DNA of 64,000 bases from assembly GCA_002914805.1 (NCBI GenBank), contig JXTB01000397.1, forward strand, positions 102,603-166,602. Direction: 5' to 3'. The notes beneath the pieces were generated by a model. The model was not told where the DNA came from. It saw only the letters and a program-made list of their open reading frames with translations, and did no database searches. This document shows positions 46,646-60,707 of the stretch, piece after piece. The position numbers and the translations under genes are program-made. Position 1 is the stretch's first letter, and the number at the start of each line of letters is the position of its first letter. This DNA comes from Parasponia andersonii (taxonomy: Eukaryota > Streptophyta > Magnoliopsida > Rosales > Cannabaceae).

Positions 46646-46740
46646 ATGAGCAGTTGGAATAGTCTTCTCCTCCGAATCGGCGACAAGTCCCCGGACTACC
46701 CCACCTCCTCCGACTTCAAAGATCATATTGTCCGTACCCT

Positions 46741-46783
<43 letters not shown>

Positions 46784-49700
46784 TCTCAATTTCACATATA
46801 TCTGTATATATATATATATATATATATACATATGTACCGTCGTGATTTTTTTCAAACCCTTTCAAAAACCCTAATTTGTTTCAGAGATTACAAACCTGGA
46901 GCCATTGAATTCACGGTTTGTGCACTTTGAATTTTGCAGGAAACATGCTCTGGGGTGCTTCGGCGCGAGTTGGAGCATTCTTCCAATGATATTTTGGCCG
47001 TAAGACTCATTTCGTGCCTTTTTAAATTTTTATATGAGCAGTTGCGTCGGTGGATTATTCTTCTGTACATGTTCTTTTAATATTAGTTTATTTATTCTTG
47101 GTTGAGGAAGAGTATATGCATATTTACTGGGTTTATTCATTGTGGCAGTTCCTTCTCCAGTGTGCTGAACAGTTGCCTCACAAGATTCCTTTATATGGGA
47201 CGCTGGTAGGGTTTGTAATTGTTTTACTTGTGTCTCTGATGTTGTTTTGACTTATATTCATGGTTATAACATACTATTATTTGTGTATGCACATGGACAG
47301 AGCTTCATCCTTCAGAATTGTGGATAATTCATAATTTTATGTATAGAGAGCGGGGAACTTGTTAAAATTTGAAATGAGATTGTGTAAGGGTATATATACT
47401 TTGAACTTTTAAGCATATGTGAATCATGGACCAATCTATTTTAGTGTAGAGTGGTTGTTTTTTTTTTTTTTTTCTAGAAGTGTTATTTGTGATATAAGCA
47501 TTTTTGAACGTGATTGTCTGTGCATTACGTAGGTGGGTGTATAAGATATTTAATACTCATTATTTAATTTAATGTTGGATGAGCTTTTATTACTTATTGA
47601 GAATTATCCCGTGTTTAATCAGTTCTGAATGTCTATTATTTTTTATCTTTGTCAATGACTAAATTTTATTCACTTGTAGTGGTTATTGATATCACCAATT
47701 AGTCTTCGTGTTTGAGTAAGCTTTTTGCAAGAAAACAGAAATGAAAATGATTCGAAAAGTGTTTTTGCATGTTGGAGATAACTTTTTAAGTGAAGTACTT
47801 GCAAGAACAAATTGTGTGAAACTTCACCTTTTCTTATATGTGGAAATAAGAATGGGTTTCTGTGAGTGACTTTAAAAGAATATACTTCTTGAATATCCAG
47901 TAATAAGTGATGGATGGAGTAGAACATTTGTTGCTAAATATTCAGTAATAAGTGACGGACGAAGTAGAATGTGAGTTGCCAAGGCTCAAAATTATGCTCA
48001 AGTCATTAGTCATTAATGAGACACAGAGTGTGCATGGATCATATGTAACCAGTTTTTTACTTTTGATTCAGTTAGTCTTGTTATTGGCTATTTAAGTTTC
48101 TGTTGGGTATGGTTGCATATAGAACATATACTGATAAAGTGTGCATGCATTGGACAATATATGAAGTGCCTTCTACATAAATTAGCTTTTCATTACATAC
48201 AAATAATTTGTGCTATTTCATTGCAAAAAATTTGTGCAGTATGATGACTGTTTACGATGCTGGCAGTTTGTGGCATTTTAATGATATTTGTTTAGTTCTT
48301 ATAATCAATGTTTGTGCGTGTGTGACCTTTTTCTTAGCTTTTAAAGAGTGGATGACTATGTCCATCTTAAATTATACTTTCTGAGTTCTAATGATTCTTT
48401 TCTTCTTTCTTTTTCTAGATTGGCTTGATGAACTTGGAAAATGAAGACTTTGGAAGGAAAATAGTTGAGAGTACTCAAGCCAACTTTCAGGTAAGCCAGT
48501 CCTTGTCCAACGTGGGCTTTGAGTATGCCTAGTTTGCTTTTATATTGTTAAAGTTGAGTGTCATTTAAGTGGATAGACTTAATGAAAGGACATCAATAAT
48601 TGATCTGTGCTCTTTTAAATTGGATGAAGTCGATGTGCTCTTTTAAGGTTAAACCCATCGATTCAAATCATTAACCTTAATGGGCCTGTATTAGGTCATA
48701 TAGTCAATGTTGGATGTGGGGGGAGCCTATTTCAAGAGAGGTGATCACAAGTGTCCAACTGTAGATTTGCTCGTTGCTGCTGCTTTCACAATGGTTCTGT
48801 TGGTTAGAAATAGGAATTTGCAAGAAATATGCAAGAGACTAATTTTATCTGTCTCATGAATTATGCACAAGTTATTCTCATTGAGGATGAGATTAATTCT
48901 TATCCTGAATGATGCCTTTTAGGTTTCTATAAATGTATTGCAGATTAAAGCTGACATCATGATCACGGATCATTGTTGTTTATGACAGGCTTGACCCCAT
49001 GGAGTTGAATGTCTCACTATAGAAGAGTTCCTAGATAAATCCTTGGAAGCTTTCGTTGATAGAACTTCTTAAATCCCCCCACACCCATGTCCACTCACCC
49101 CTATCTCTCTTTTTCTTCAAACCAGATACACTTTAGAAAAAGAAGTTAAATAAACATTGTGTTTTTTAACAATAAAACTTATAGTAAAATTCATTTGTAT
49201 CATGACAAGAAAAGTGAGGATAATGATGAGCACAGTTTAACCTGATCCTGTAGGATGGATTCATGCTGCTGGTTTATTTATTTTTTATTATTTTTATTAT
49301 TCTATCATTTTTCCCCCAAATAGTAGGCTGGATGAATTATGGTTTTTCTGGAAGTATAATTATTCTGGCTGCACAGGTTATGAATTGTGGGTTGAGTTCT
49401 ATACAAAGCTGTAAACCTATCAAAATGATTTCCTTCTCTGTCCTGATAGTTAAATATTTGAAGTATTTCTTCAATAGTGTTGTCATTTTAATTCATTTTC
49501 TTATTCATCTTACTCTTTCTATATCTGGTTTAATCTTTCAGGATGCATTATACTCTGGAAATTGTAACAGAATTCGTATTCTATTGAGGTTCTTGACTGT
49601 TATGGTATGTAAGTTGCACTTCACACACTAATTGGTTAGTGGCAGTTGTCCTATCTGATAAATAGACTTATATATTCAAGAAAACCCTATAACTAATCCA

Positions 49701-52700
49701 AACTTATTTTGATGGTTTTGGACCTTGAATTTTATTCATAGTACCTTCAGGAAGTGCATCAACTTGTTCCTTTCCATGATCCCATCTTGAACTTCTGTTA
49801 AGACCATTCATACACCTGCTGCTGTTTTGTTTATCTATTGTTTGTCACAATGATGTGTTGGATGAATCAAAATTATTTTGATTCGTTCCCTTTCACTATA
49901 TTTTTATTGTATGTACGGGAATTCTTAATTTGTGCTTCCTGGTCTTTTATCATTTCAAGGAAACCATTATTTATACTTGAGAAAAGTTACTTATGTTTTT
50001 CCACGAATGTTAGTCGGATTTCTGATTTTCTATTAACTTCTTGTTTGCTTGATTCCTTCCTGGGTGAATTCTTGTGTCCTGTAACTCCTATTGGCACCAT
50101 TTATTAGTTTTTTTTTTCTTTGTTTTTTCATTACAACAGATATAGAATTTCATATATTTTATTTGCACTTTTCTGTCAGAGAATGAAATAATTATCTTTT
50201 TCTTTTCTCATGGATACTTGTTGTGCATGCATAACCCGATGCTGTTCTAAGGAATTTTATACTTTCATTAGTTAGAGATTAGTAGGTGTAATAAAAAGCA
50301 GTCTGAGGAAATTATGGGGGTTTCCTAATTAGTAGTGTATTTCTAATTAAGCTTGCTTAATTATGACTCTGGAGAGTGGAGGTCTTCAAGCTTCTTGCAG
50401 ATCATTCAAAGTTAGCCAAGGATACATAACATCTTAGTCATTCTGGTTTAGATTACTGCTGAGTTGTAGTATTGCATGTATTGTTCACATACTATCAATT
50501 GTGACCTTTCTGTTTTTATCGCGATTGCTCTCTCTTCTATAGATGTGCAGTAAATTCCTCCAACCCGGTTCTCTGGTTGTTGTATTCGAAACATTATTAT
50601 CATCAGCTGCCACAACAGTTGATGAGGAGAAGGGGAATCCATCCTGGCAGGCGCGAGCTGACTTTTATATTATATGTATCTTATCTTGTCTCCCATGGGG
50701 AGGAGCAGAACTAAGCGAGGTATTATAATTTTTGTGCATAATATACAGTTTCTCATTCAGGTGGTAATTGCAGTTTACCATGCATAATTTGCTGTAAAGA
50801 AAATTTGCAGAGATTGGGCATTGCTCTTAACATCATATCTGCACATGTTCTTGCTCTCTCTTTATGATTACACAATGTGTTTCATATTTGTCTAATTCTG
50901 GACCTCTTGTGATTTCTGCTTATTCAATGGGTTTATCTGTATTTCAAGTCTACAAGATGTCATTTGTTTCCACGACTAGATATACAGTTGCCTTGTGATA
51001 TCTGTCTGTTTTTAAAGTATTGGTGTTATTTTTTTTTATTATTCTCCCACCCCTATAAAAATTATAGGAAAAAAATTGTATTGGGTGAGTTTTGTTGGTA
51101 AAGTGCCTTTCTTGTCTTGGTGCTTTTACTTTTTACTTCCTTTTTTTGGCACTTCTGATTTTTTTTACTTTTCCACTCTTGGTTGATAAGATGTCATATC
51201 AATATGCAGCAAGTTCCCGAGGAGATTGAAAGAGTTATGGTTGGGATAGAAGCTTATTTGAGTATCAGAAAGCATAATTCTGAAGCTGGTTTGTCTTTTT
51301 TCGAAGATGATGATGATGAAAGCGAAAAAGCCAACAGCGATAAGGTACATCTTTATCCAAATTCTATGCTAATTTGAAGCATAATGCTTTTATCATTAGA
51401 ATGTTGTGTAGTTGATTGGTGCTATTATTTCCGGTATGTTCTGTTCTCTTTGTTTAGGTGGATCCTTGATATCCTTGTTATATACTTTTTTTTGGTGAAA
51501 ATTTCTGCTACTTATCGAAAGAGTAAAAGAAGAAAGATCTTTCTTTTGGGTTATTAGGCTACGTTAGAGGGTTTAGGGTTATTGCATGTGTTATTGCAGG
51601 GAACCTTCCGTGACATTCTACATGATTGTCAGAAAATTAATCTGTTGAATGGCTATTGATTTATTACCATCTCTTAGAACAATTACTTTTTTATTTCCCT
51701 CTAACTACCATGCCTGCTTTTGTCCTAAGCTTTTGATTTGATATTTTTTTTCAGGACTTTTTGGAGGATTTGTGGGACCGGATTCAAGTTCTATCTAGTA
51801 ATGGATGGAAACTTGATAGTGGTAAATGCCCAAATCTTTGTTTTGTTTACATTGACAAAACAATATCTTTTCGCTGTTGATATGCTTACTTATCATTATC
51901 ATTGTTTTTCTTGTAAGTTTGCCCATTTCATTCGTAATTATCATGTCCACTCTGTATAATCATTGTAGAAAAATTCATACTGCTAGTTTAAGACTAAACC
52001 TTGTATGGTCCTAGACAATTTATTCCTCAATGAAACTCAAAATAGCCCTTTTTTTTCCGGCCTTCCTCCTTTTCTACATGCTTTTCTTTTTTTTTTTTTT
52101 TCAAAATAGTTGCTGGAGCTTTTTCGTGTTGATCTGATTGTAATCTCAGCATGCCAATGATGCTTTACCTAGTTTTGTAGTACTTTTTTTTTTCCCTGAT
52201 CAGTTTTATTCTAATGGTTTTGTGCTAGTGCCTAGGCCACACCTCTCGTTTGAAGCACAGCTAGTTGCTGGAAAGTCTCACGAGTTGGGGCCCATCAGCT
52301 GTCCTGATCAACCTGATCCGCCTTCAACAATTTCTGGTGCAAGTTATGGTAAACAAAAGCATGATGCGGAGTTGAGATATCCTCAAAGGACACACAGGCT
52401 TGATATATTTCCTGCAAGCAAAACTGAGGTAGTTATCTAAGAGTTCAACAATTTCTACCTGTTTACTTGTCCCTCGTAAACTTTTGAATTGCCTGTTGCT
52501 GATTCTCTTTGTAGAACTCCTGATTGTTCATTTAAGAAGTACCGAACGATTCATTGATTATTTCATCTTAAACATAAATTTCTCTTATTTTTTATTCTTT
52601 ATCATTTTTTTCCCAGTTCAAATGATAATGCTTTCTTCACATATTGCTGATATTTATGGATGTAGACTGGCATTTTTGATTCATTCTATGACTGATTAAG

Positions 52701-55700
52701 AAAAAAGAGTTAGTAGCTTTTTTGTAGTTGTTTGCTTCTATATAAAGAAAAACAACCTTTCTTTGATTCTTTTGGTTTCTTATGACAAATATGTGTGTGT
52801 GTGTAAAACCAGTGTGTCTGATACTTTTGATTCCGCAAGTCAGCTTCTCTTGTTGTGATTGACAGGACATACAACCCGTAGATCGCTTTGTCATGGAAGA
52901 ATATTTGCTGGATGTGCTGTTTTTCTTCAGTGGCTGGTTCGTAGCACCTTTATTCTGTTAATTTGAGATAAATCAATTTCAATACCTTTTTGGTGAGAAA
53001 TGTACCTTTTTGGTGGACTTCGCATTCCCTTGTTGTGATGTTTTATTCTATAGTTCTTGATTCTTATTTATTTATCTACTTATTAAAAGAAGGTGGGGAA
53101 AGGGAAATTCTGATTCCCCTCTACAAAAATTTGAAGATTAATCAGTTTTGTTTATGCCTAAATTAATAAGATCAGAGGTTTGTTGGATAGAATCTGCTAC
53201 TAGCTTATTCTAGGATCCTTTTTATATTTAGATTTTTTCTTCCCCTCTCTTCTCAGAAGAGTACTTAGATTCTTTGCTTGTCTAGGATGTTTGCTAAGAT
53301 ATCTTGTTTTTAGTTTTTGATTTTTTATTCTGGAAAATACTGATGTGTTATCTTTCTGTTTGGTTGCTTACAACGTATTGTTCAACTTTACTATAATTGT
53401 ATCATGAAATTTGTTATCACAACTTTGATTGCCTGTCAATTTTAATTTTTTTTTCCTTTTGTTCATTATTGCAAAGCTAGTCGAAAAGAATGTGCTTCAT
53501 TCATGGCTAGTCTGCCTGTGCCCTTCAGATATGAGTATATTATGGCAGAGACAATTTTCTCTCAGGTAAGATTTCATAGAACTTGTCATTTTTCTTTACT
53601 TTGAAGAGTGCAGAATGACTAAATTCTTGTCATTTTACTGCTTAGGAAAATGGGATGTTCATTAGATTTTTATTTTTTTAATAAGCAAAGTGGTGTGACA
53701 CTTCTTGCAATCATAGAAAGATGATTGATATTTGGTGGTCTAAATTTGGATTTCACTGTACTCTAAGGCTGTAGATTTTTGTTTCTGTCTATTTTGGGTG
53801 AAATTAGCACCATCTGGAAACTGAATTGTAATTCCATCTCGGTTGCACTTGGAAACGGAATTGCCACCTTGTGGTCTCAATAACTAACTTAGAGTGATTC
53901 GGGGGGAAGTCTCTTAGAGAGAGCCTCCTATGTGGTTGAACCCAGGAGAATGAACGACATGCTTATGCTCCAATGCTCCTAGTTCCTATTGAAGTTGTGG
54001 AATTGAGGCTGCTGGAATACTAGCCAAACTTATAATATGAAGTTTACTTTTGTCTATAGGAGTTTTACTGTGCTTAAGCCCAGATTGATTTTAAGATAGC
54101 TGTAGCACTTGAATTGTTGTCTGTGGGATTTGTTCATTTTATTTTATTTTCCAATGATATATTGCATCTTTCTCCCAGTTACTTATGCTACCAGAACCTC
54201 CATTCAAGCCAATATATTACACACTGGTTATTATCGACCTTTGTAAGGTAACATAAATTTTTATTCAAACAAAATATTATATTCCTTTTTACTTATATTT
54301 TTCTAGATGCAACTGTAACATTAATGAGCACAATCATGTTGTAATTTTATGCATTCTGAATACATGATTAAAATTTCAGGCTCTTCCTGGGGCCTTCCCT
54401 GCAGTAGTAGCTGGTGCTGTTCGTGCTCTTTTTGAGAAAATAGCTGACTTAGATATGGAATGTCGGACCCGACTCATTCTTTGGTTTTCTCATCATCTGT
54501 AAGTACCAGCATCAGAGTATTTTTTGGGTGAATGAGACAACGATATTTTTTTGTCATGGAAACACAAAAATTGATGTCAATGTTGTTGGTTCCTGGTGAA
54601 ATGTTATAATTTCCCTGGTGAGATGCTATTTCGTGGCACGATGCTGTTGATCTTTTTATAAAAGCTTATTTTTTTACCTTTTAGTTTTCTTGTGGATTTA
54701 ACTTTAATTGGAATTTTTGGGTTGGTTAATTCCTCTAGATTGAAGACATGACTTTTAGTTTAGAACGTATAGAGGAAGAATGAATATTCGGCTCCCAATC
54801 TACATATTTTCAGACAACTATCAAGGGAACTTCATTCCATCTGAGAAAGAAAAAGTTGTGTATTTAGCTTTTGAGAGATCATTTGGCTTCATCATCCTGA
54901 TTTTTGGATGTGACCATGAAGTTATGGGTATTCTGTAAAGGATAAAGGAATATAAGAAAACATATCTTGAATGAGCTTCAGAGTAAATAATGAGATGCGT
55001 TTTTTTTTTCTGAGGACTTTTTGTTTTTTTTTTTGGTAATTCAATGAGATGTGTATTTGGTGAAGTAAAAGGTCACTTTTTCTGTACAGATTTAAAATAC
55101 TTCAGATTTGTGTGATCTGTTCAAGTAATCAAATTATGTATACTTTTAGTGTTTTATTTTTAATGGATGAGTTGTGTATGGTTTGAAGTCTGTTGCTGTG
55201 GATGGTTGTATATAATACATTACTCCTGTTCACATGCTCGGTTTTGTGTGTATGTACTCCTGTTCACATGCTCGGTTTTGTGTGTGAGGACACAAAACAT
55301 CTGGCGCAATGACGCTTGAAAGAGGAAATATTTTACGTTTCCTTGCATGCAGCATTTAGAATATTTATCCATTACTCTTAGGTAGGTCTTAGCATGATAA
55401 CTGGATAATATGAACTAAGTGTCAAATTATATCAACAGAAATAGAAATTTACACAGAAGTACCATATTTTAACTTATTATCTGCATGATAGATCTTTCTG
55501 GTAAAGAAAGCTTGGATATGTTGGTTTTACTGCATCTAGTAATGGATTCCTGACCATGCAGATCAAACTTTCAGTTTATTTGGCACTGGGAAGAGTGGGC
55601 TTATGTTTTGGACCTCCCAAAGTGGGCCCCTCAACGTGTATTTGTTCAGGAAGTTTTGGAAAGAGAAGTCCGTTTATCATACTGGGACAAAGTTAAGCAG

Positions 55701-58700
55701 GTAACTGTCATGCTCACATCTGTTAGTTTTCCATGCAAAAAATAGGCAGTAGATTTTTCGGACCATGGTATTAGTAACTTTGATAGTGAACTTTTAGCAC
55801 CCTTTTCTGCAAGCAGAATTAGATTTCTACCACCAGCATCACTAACTGAAATTGCTACCTTTCTCTGCTTCTGCTCATACCCAGTGCAATTTGTTCACTC
55901 TCTACCGATGTGTAGTGCATAAGAAAGAACAGAGCTGTGGGTACCAAACTGATGTTATGAAAGAGACTGGTTTTCTTATTTTACTATTATATAAAAGGGA
56001 GCAAGTACAAGAGATTTTTTTTTTATTCCCTATCAATAGGGAAACCAATATGAACCGTTAGATTTCAATATGATGGTTATAATTAATTTCGTTGGAACGA
56101 ATTTAAATGAAAATTAAATGATAATGTTTATTTTTTTAACTATTAGATCGATATCTTACAGTCGTTGTTCGTTTCTCTATCAATAGAGAATAAAATATTC
56201 TGACTATACTAGCATCCATCTATATTTTTCTAATATCGCACTAGGCCTGTTTGCTAACATGGTTTCACTTTTTCTCATGTATTTCTTTCTTGATATTTGT
56301 CTATAGAGTGTTGAGAATGCCCCTGGTTTAGAAGAGTTACTGCCTCCCAAGGGTGGACCAAACTTTGAAATCAGAGCTGAAGAAAATGGTGAACAATATG
56401 CACTTTCTGCTGACCTTAAAAACTTGGTAAAAGGAAGAGCAACAGCTCGAGAAATGATTTTATGGATAGAAGAAAACGTATTTCCTGTTCATGGATTGGA
56501 AGTTACACTCAAAGTGGTTGTCCAAACTCTCCTTGATATAGGATCAAAAAGTTTCACTCACCTAATTACTGTTCTGGAGAGATATGGACAAGTTATTGCA
56601 AAAATTTGTCCTGACCAAGATAGGCAACTCATGTTAATCACAGAAATAGGTTCTTACTGGAAGAACAATGCGCAAATGACTGCTATAGCAATTGATAGGA
56701 TGATGGGTTACCGGCTTTTATCTAATTTATCCATAGTAAGATGGGTCTTCTCTCCGGAAAATATTGATCAGTTTCACACTTCAGATCGTCCATGGGAGGT
56801 ACAGCACCATGCTATTTTTCACTTGCTTCCTTTCTTTTTGGTTTTTTGTTCGTTTGTCTGCTTGTTTTTTTTTTATTCATTATTAAATGATTAAAAATAG
56901 AAAATCCCAGATGCCTATAAATATGGATGTTCATACAGGTTCTAAGGAATGCAGTGAGCAAGACATACAACCGTATATGTGATCTGAGGAAAGAAATATT
57001 GACTTTGAAGAAGACTATTGTATCAGCAGAAGAAGCAGCTGCAAAGGCCAATGCAGAATTGGAGACTGCTGAGTCAAAGCTCACACTAGTGGATGGTGAA
57101 CCTGTTCTTGGAGACAACCCAGTGAAGTTAAAGCGTTTAAAATCATACGCTGAGAAGGCAAAAGAGGAGGAGGTGTCAGTTCGTGAGTCTTTAGAGGCTA
57201 AGGAGGCTCTTCTTGCACGAGCTCTTGACGAAATTGAGGTACATTTCTTTGTGATGATAAGTTAAAAGATTCCAGAAACTCTATTACTAGACAGCCCCAG
57301 GGTACATTTGCTCAGGTTATGGGCCGGAGGTGCACATTTCTCGGAAGGAATTTCTATACACGATCTTCCTTTTAACCAGCCTGATGGCATCCTGATTGCT
57401 TATAGATTATTTTATCACATGAGTTTTGCAATTTTGGTTTTGGCCACTTTCGTTCTATCGATTCCTTGTGTGTCAGATAATAAATTAAGTTGGTTACTTA
57501 GGGAGCATTTGGTATAGGATTCGAATCCTATTCTATAAATTCAGAAACAGCTTTCATATATTTTATCCTTCTAACTTTCTACATGAAAACTGTTTATGGA
57601 TTTGTAGAATAGGATTTAAATCTTATACCAAATGCATCCTTAGTTTCTTCTTCTTCCCTCCTCTAAAGGATATTTTCGTTTCCCCTGTCCTTAGTTTTTC
57701 ATTTAGATTTTCCTCTTCTTCGATCAAGTGTTGTTACCATGTTTTTCTTCACCTCCTATTTTCCCCTTTAGTTCTTCCGTATTGACAACTGTTGGCATGT
57801 TCAGGCATTGTTCCTCTCCTTGTATAAAAACTTCTCCAGTTTGCTGATGGAACGTATGCCAGATGCATCCAGAGTTAAAACGTTGCAGGAACTGAAGTCT
57901 ATCTCTGCAGATTCCATGGCTGTTGACCTTGAAGAAGCGTCAACCATGGAGGTGGATGATGAGAATGGAAGGCCTAAAACAAGGTTTTTTAACCCTTCAC
58001 GTAAAAAAGAATAGTTCCTAGCTTTTTGAAATCAGTTCTAATTATGTCCAACTAAAAGCATGTTAATTGTGGCAGTCAATTGAATGGTGAGAAGAAAAGC
58101 AATGTATATAATATAGGTGAAAAAGAGCAATGGTGTTTATCGACTTTGGGCTATCTCAAGGCCTTTTCGAGGCAATACGCTTCTGAGGTAAAAACAATTT
58201 TGAAGCTCCTGCCACTTCTGTTACTTTCTCTGACTCTCATTGAGTAAATAACTTCGATAATATATGCTATGGAGTACCCTAGGTTCGAGTCACATCGGAG
58301 TAGGTGTGAAAACCTATTATTCCGAACTGGGTGGGGTGGGGGTGAGGATTGGATAGTAGTAGGTATTTTTTTTTAATTTGTAATAAGTAGAAGTCATTAG
58401 GGAAAAAAATGTTGGAGGACGACCTAGATTTGTCTTTCAGAGGCAGAATAGTATTTATGGGAGCATTCAAATATCCCTTTTAGTGTACCTTTCAGATTTT
58501 TAATCTATTAGGTACAATAGGCAATATACTGAGAATTATAGTTCATGATTTGTCTGCTGCTGAATCTTGGAGTTGTCCAAAAACGCTAGTGTTTCTGCCA
58601 AAAGGTCAATTTCTGATTAAAAAAATATAGTATTTCCTCCTAAATCTAACTTATTGTGCTTTGTGCAATGCATCAACAATATGGTATGTGGTTACAGAGC

Positions 58701-59009
58701 CTCGTTGTATATCCTGCAGTTTTAAGGTCATGGCGGTTATTGTAGTTTCCATAATTTAACGGGGATGACTTATGGACTTCTTTTTTTCTTCTCTTTTTTT
58801 TTTTTATTTGGAGCTACTGACTTCGGGCATTTCATATCATTTACCATAAATTTACATTTACCGTTCTGATTTTTCCCCCGTTGTTGGGTGACTGGCAGAT
58901 ATGGCCTCACATTGAGAAGCTGGAGGCAGAGATACTAACAGAAAATGTTCATCCCCTTATCCGAAAAGCAGTTTATTGTGGACTACGTCGGCCCATCACT
59001 ACAGTGTAA
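46646..59009 (+). CDS. ABH1: Nuclear cap-binding protein subunit 1 (CBP80), 19 exons
   Basis: Exons: 46646-46729, 46940-46999, 47149-47205, 48419-48490, 49542-49604, 50543-50719, 51210-51344, 51755-51821, 52229-52428, 52866-52936, 53481-53565, 54179-54247, 54380-54498, 55562-55700, 56307-56798, 56939-57238, 57805-57983, 58076-58187, 58899-59009. All introns are GT-AG and phases agree throughout, giving 863 residues against 848 in Arabidopsis ABH1. Landmarks: SSWNSLLLRIGDKSPDYPTS, FLLQCAEQLPHKIPLYGTL (MIF4G, about residues 8-230), RYPQR, RFVMEEYLLDVLFF, GAFPAVVAGAVRALFEKI, SKSFTHLITVLERYGQV, AIDRMMGYRLLSN, VRWVFSPENIDQF, a coiled-coil segment at about 640-730 and IWPHIEKLEAEI near the end. CBP80 with CBP20 binds the m7G cap of nuclear RNAs and promotes first-intron splicing, export and miRNA processing; loss in Arabidopsis gives ABA hypersensitivity. 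No disabling change is seen. The exon-10 donor GTTCGT is weak, but only that choice restores GCRKEC. Confidence 0.95.
46745..46828. repeat. (TC)n and (TA)n microsatellites in CBP80 intron 1
   Basis: About 18 TC units (46745-46781) and, after a 22-base gap, about 12 TA units (46804-46828) lie within the 210-bp first intron, just past the donor GTCCGT. Length variation here would be tolerated as long as the splice signals stay. Confidence 0.85.
57501..57639. mobile_element. Tourist-like MITE in CBP80 intron 16
   Basis: 139 bp, almost wholly a palindrome. The left end GGGAGCATTTGGTATAGGAT pairs with the inverse of the right end (GGATGCATTTGGTATAAGAT), continuing through TCCTATTCTA and AAACAG. 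It is flanked by TTA on both sides (57498-57500 and 57640-57642). The GG-rich ATTTGG-type terminus and a 3-bp TTA duplication fit PIF/Harbinger-derived Tourist elements. No coding capacity. Confidence 0.8.
58255..58385 (+). mobile_element. SINE copy in CBP80 intron 18, 5' part unclear
   Basis: A consensus pol III B box GGTTCGAGTC (58282-58291) is followed by gtaggtgtgaaaacctatta and a tail tagtaggtattttttttta, the same order as at 20582-20680. The A box is not obvious, so the head may be truncated or diverged. Confidence 0.5.
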
Positions 59010-60707
59010 GTTGGTTGATTATATCATAACTCAAATTCAAGGACAAGTTAATTTATGTAAATGAAGTTATTGGATGGATTAGGTGAAAATTGAAGTTAGC
59101 TGCGGGAGTGTATGACCTGAAAAGGCAATTAATTAGTGCAATGGGACCAATGTGTACAACATTGTCCATGTAACGATGAGAATTTAGGATTAGCATTATG
59201 CAAACTTATGCTGTACTTACTAATATATCTTTGGGCAAGATGTGACAGGTTTATTTGTCTTTTTTTAAGGAAATTTTGCTGCAGTTTGACTAATCTCCTA
59301 CTTAGTGATGCGAGTTTTTCTTCTTCACCCCTTTATTCTCTCTTCCTTTAGGTTCCTGAGAACGAGTTGATGGCAGTTTTTATCCTGTTCGGGGATAAAA
59401 GTCTTTTAAGGGTGAGATTTTTCGTCTTACGATAGTTTAGTCTATCCTAAAATCATATTTGGTCAAATAATAAGTAGCATCTGAAAAACGAAACAAACCA
59501 TAATCATCAACGACGATAAATCTATTCAATTTACAAATTAGATAATGTAAAACAGATGAACAAGTCATAAATATTCTATTGTAATTCTAAACGAGGTACC
59601 GGAAAGAAATCTTTCTTCACAGATACAAGATATTCGCCGAAAGGTGGTTGAAAGAAGAAATCTCTAATTGCTTTGGTGTTCAGCTCAAGACTTTACTAGG
59701 CAAGTGGCTTTATAATTATTGAAACGGGCTTAAAAGACTTGTTCAAATGCCATATATAATGAAAAAAAAAAAAAAGGAAAAGAAAAAAACCGATAGACAA
59801 ATATGATTCTTCCAAGCAAATGAAACTATGGAGGGATGCGGACAAAACATGCATGTTTATTTTTTCCCCCTTTTTCTTTTTCCTCGCCTTCTTGTTTATT
59901 CAGATGTTTGGAATGAAATTTTTTGAAAGAAATATTAATGTTGGAAGAGATTGAGTGTATGGATGAAGGGAAATTTATTGAATAGTTTCAGGTAGGGAGA
60001 GAGAACGGTTTCGGGAGTGACTGTTACTAAGATGATGGTCGTTGTGATTTCAGCTTTTGCTCAAAACTTACATTTATGGCATAAAGAATTATTTAACTGC
60101 TCTGTTTGTCATCTTAAAGACTTGTCAATGGACTAATACGAGAAGGTTTAGATGTTAATCATCCATTTTTCTCTCTCTCGAGGTACCCTTTATATGTGTT
60201 ATGTTGTGTTTAGTAGCGTTTAGGGCAGTCACCAATGCTTGCGAATCGCTTACGTAGTTCATGGTCAAGTACTTTTGGCATGGGTTCCAATGGAGTTTTG
60301 GATCTATATTATGATTGATTTGACCAGCGTCACGTGTTACACAAATGTATGTTATTGGCACCCTTCGCTTGATTTGTGCCTCTGCATTATCTCATCGTGG
60401 AAGGAAGTTTGGATTGCATTTGCGGCTTCCTTAATTTCATGTGAAATGGTACAACGTCTAATATAGTCACGTTTTTGGCATCATAGACTACAAATTACAT
60501 TTCAATTGATTTGAAAAATGGTTTATTTGCCTTTTTTATTTTTTTGAAGTGGGGTGGAGGTGAATATTCGACTTTGGGATTCTCTATATTAAGAGAAAGT
60601 GTAATGTGTCTTACTTGTAGCCACATTTTGAACTACTTACATGATCACAACTTTCAAGCAAAAAAAAAAAAAGAAAATGGTCACAAATTTATGTTAAAGT
60701 CTTTTAA
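59010..60707. other. CBP80 3' UTR and intergenic DNA
   Basis: No gene recognised. The first few hundred bases include the CBP80 3' UTR. Short frames at 59136-59351, 60239-60466 and 60511-60720 look like chance. No clear AATAAA-type signal stands out. Confidence 0.5.

Noticed and set aside
46625-46855. Arg-Glu repeat protein on the minus strand
   Set aside because: Produced by translating the (TC)n microsatellite in CBP80 intron 1.
49263-50107. Long plus-strand frames in CBP80 introns (122 and 89 codons)
   Set aside because: Intron sequence; only the short exon within 49542-49604 is conserved. The rest is T-rich with hydrophobic low-complexity translation.
52637-52894. 85-codon minus-strand frame in CBP80 intron 9
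   Set aside because: Overlaps an intron and the exon-10 boundary on the opposite strand; no recognisable family.
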